DNA from: Carassius auratus
Lineage: Eukaryota; Chordata; Actinopteri; Cypriniformes; Cyprinidae
DNA length: 64,000 bases
Direction: 5' to 3'
Assembly: GCF_003368295.1 (NCBI RefSeq)
Contig: NC_039253.1
Coordinates: forward strand, 13,886,444-13,950,443
Below the pieces are notes generated by a model. It saw nothing but the letters and a program-made list of their open reading frames with translations. It was not told the DNA's origin and did not search any database. Both the position numbers and the translations under genes were made by a program. Of this stretch, positions 63,905 through 64,000 are shown piece after piece; within the stretch, counting starts at the first letter, position 1, and each line of letters starts with the position of its first letter.

Positions 63905-64000
63905 CTGTAGGAACACACACATATCTAAAAGTTAGCACTTCCTGACAAACCCCAGCGGAGTGTCTCTATATCTGATGCAGCCTTGAGGCACAGGAGTCCT

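Overview
This is a window from a teleost nuclear genome, most likely a cyprinid (carp, goldfish, barb or zebrafish relative). The basis is large introns with canonical GT/AG sites, AT-rich intergenic DNA full of (TA)n arrays, tRNA-derived fish SINEs, an L2/CR1-type LINE fossil, a Tc1 fossil, and several MITE families I recognise as common in cyprinids. There are no prokaryotic or viral genes, no CRISPR array and no canonical RNA gene. Family names for repeats come from memory of consensus patterns, not from a search.

Two protein-coding genes are supported, both on the minus strand and both incomplete. On the right, 45128-63904 carries the 3' two-thirds of an EPHB2-type Eph receptor tyrosine kinase. 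Nine exons run from the transmembrane exon to the stop codon and give 455 complete residues: transmembrane segment, juxtamembrane region, whole kinase domain, SAM domain and a C-terminal PDZ-binding tail ending VEV. The extracellular exons lie beyond position 64000. On the left, 13885-14512 is the first coding exon of an LRRC38-like leucine-rich repeat protein (BK-channel gamma-subunit family). It ends at a clean splice donor, and I could not find the second (transmembrane) exon in the 13.9 kb below it, so that exon is probably off the left edge. In human, LRRC38 and EPHB2 both map to chromosome 1p36, so their presence together fits a rearranged piece of that conserved block.

Layout. 1-13 kb: intergenic or lrrc38 intron, with microsatellites, a 15-bp minisatellite, a SINE lacking its A box, an interrupted cyprinid repeat and an L2-like LINE fossil (8.5-9.9 kb). 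13-15.2 kb: a MITE, then lrrc38 exon 1 and its pyrimidine-rich leader. 15.2-43 kb: intergenic, with SINE and MITE copies, a TE-type exon fossil (23.6-23.8 kb), a hAT-like element (24.0-25.0 kb), a diverged tandem array (33.1-33.6 kb) and a CpG-rich island at about 38.24-38.78 kb that has no assigned gene. 43.3-45.1 kb: probable ephb2 3' UTR. 45.1-64 kb: ephb2 exons, with introns holding at least four hAT-like non-autonomous elements (two with perfect 8-bp target-site duplications), a Tc1 transposase fossil, a foldback element and a SINE.

No new multi-gene system is visible. The most unusual structure is at 46.57-46.88 kb in the last ephb2 intron. There the junction of two abutting hAT elements is duplicated in tandem (period about 206 bp), and one copy carries about 50 bp matching sequence 2.5 kb away in the probable ephb2 3' UTR. 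This looks like a template-switch scar.
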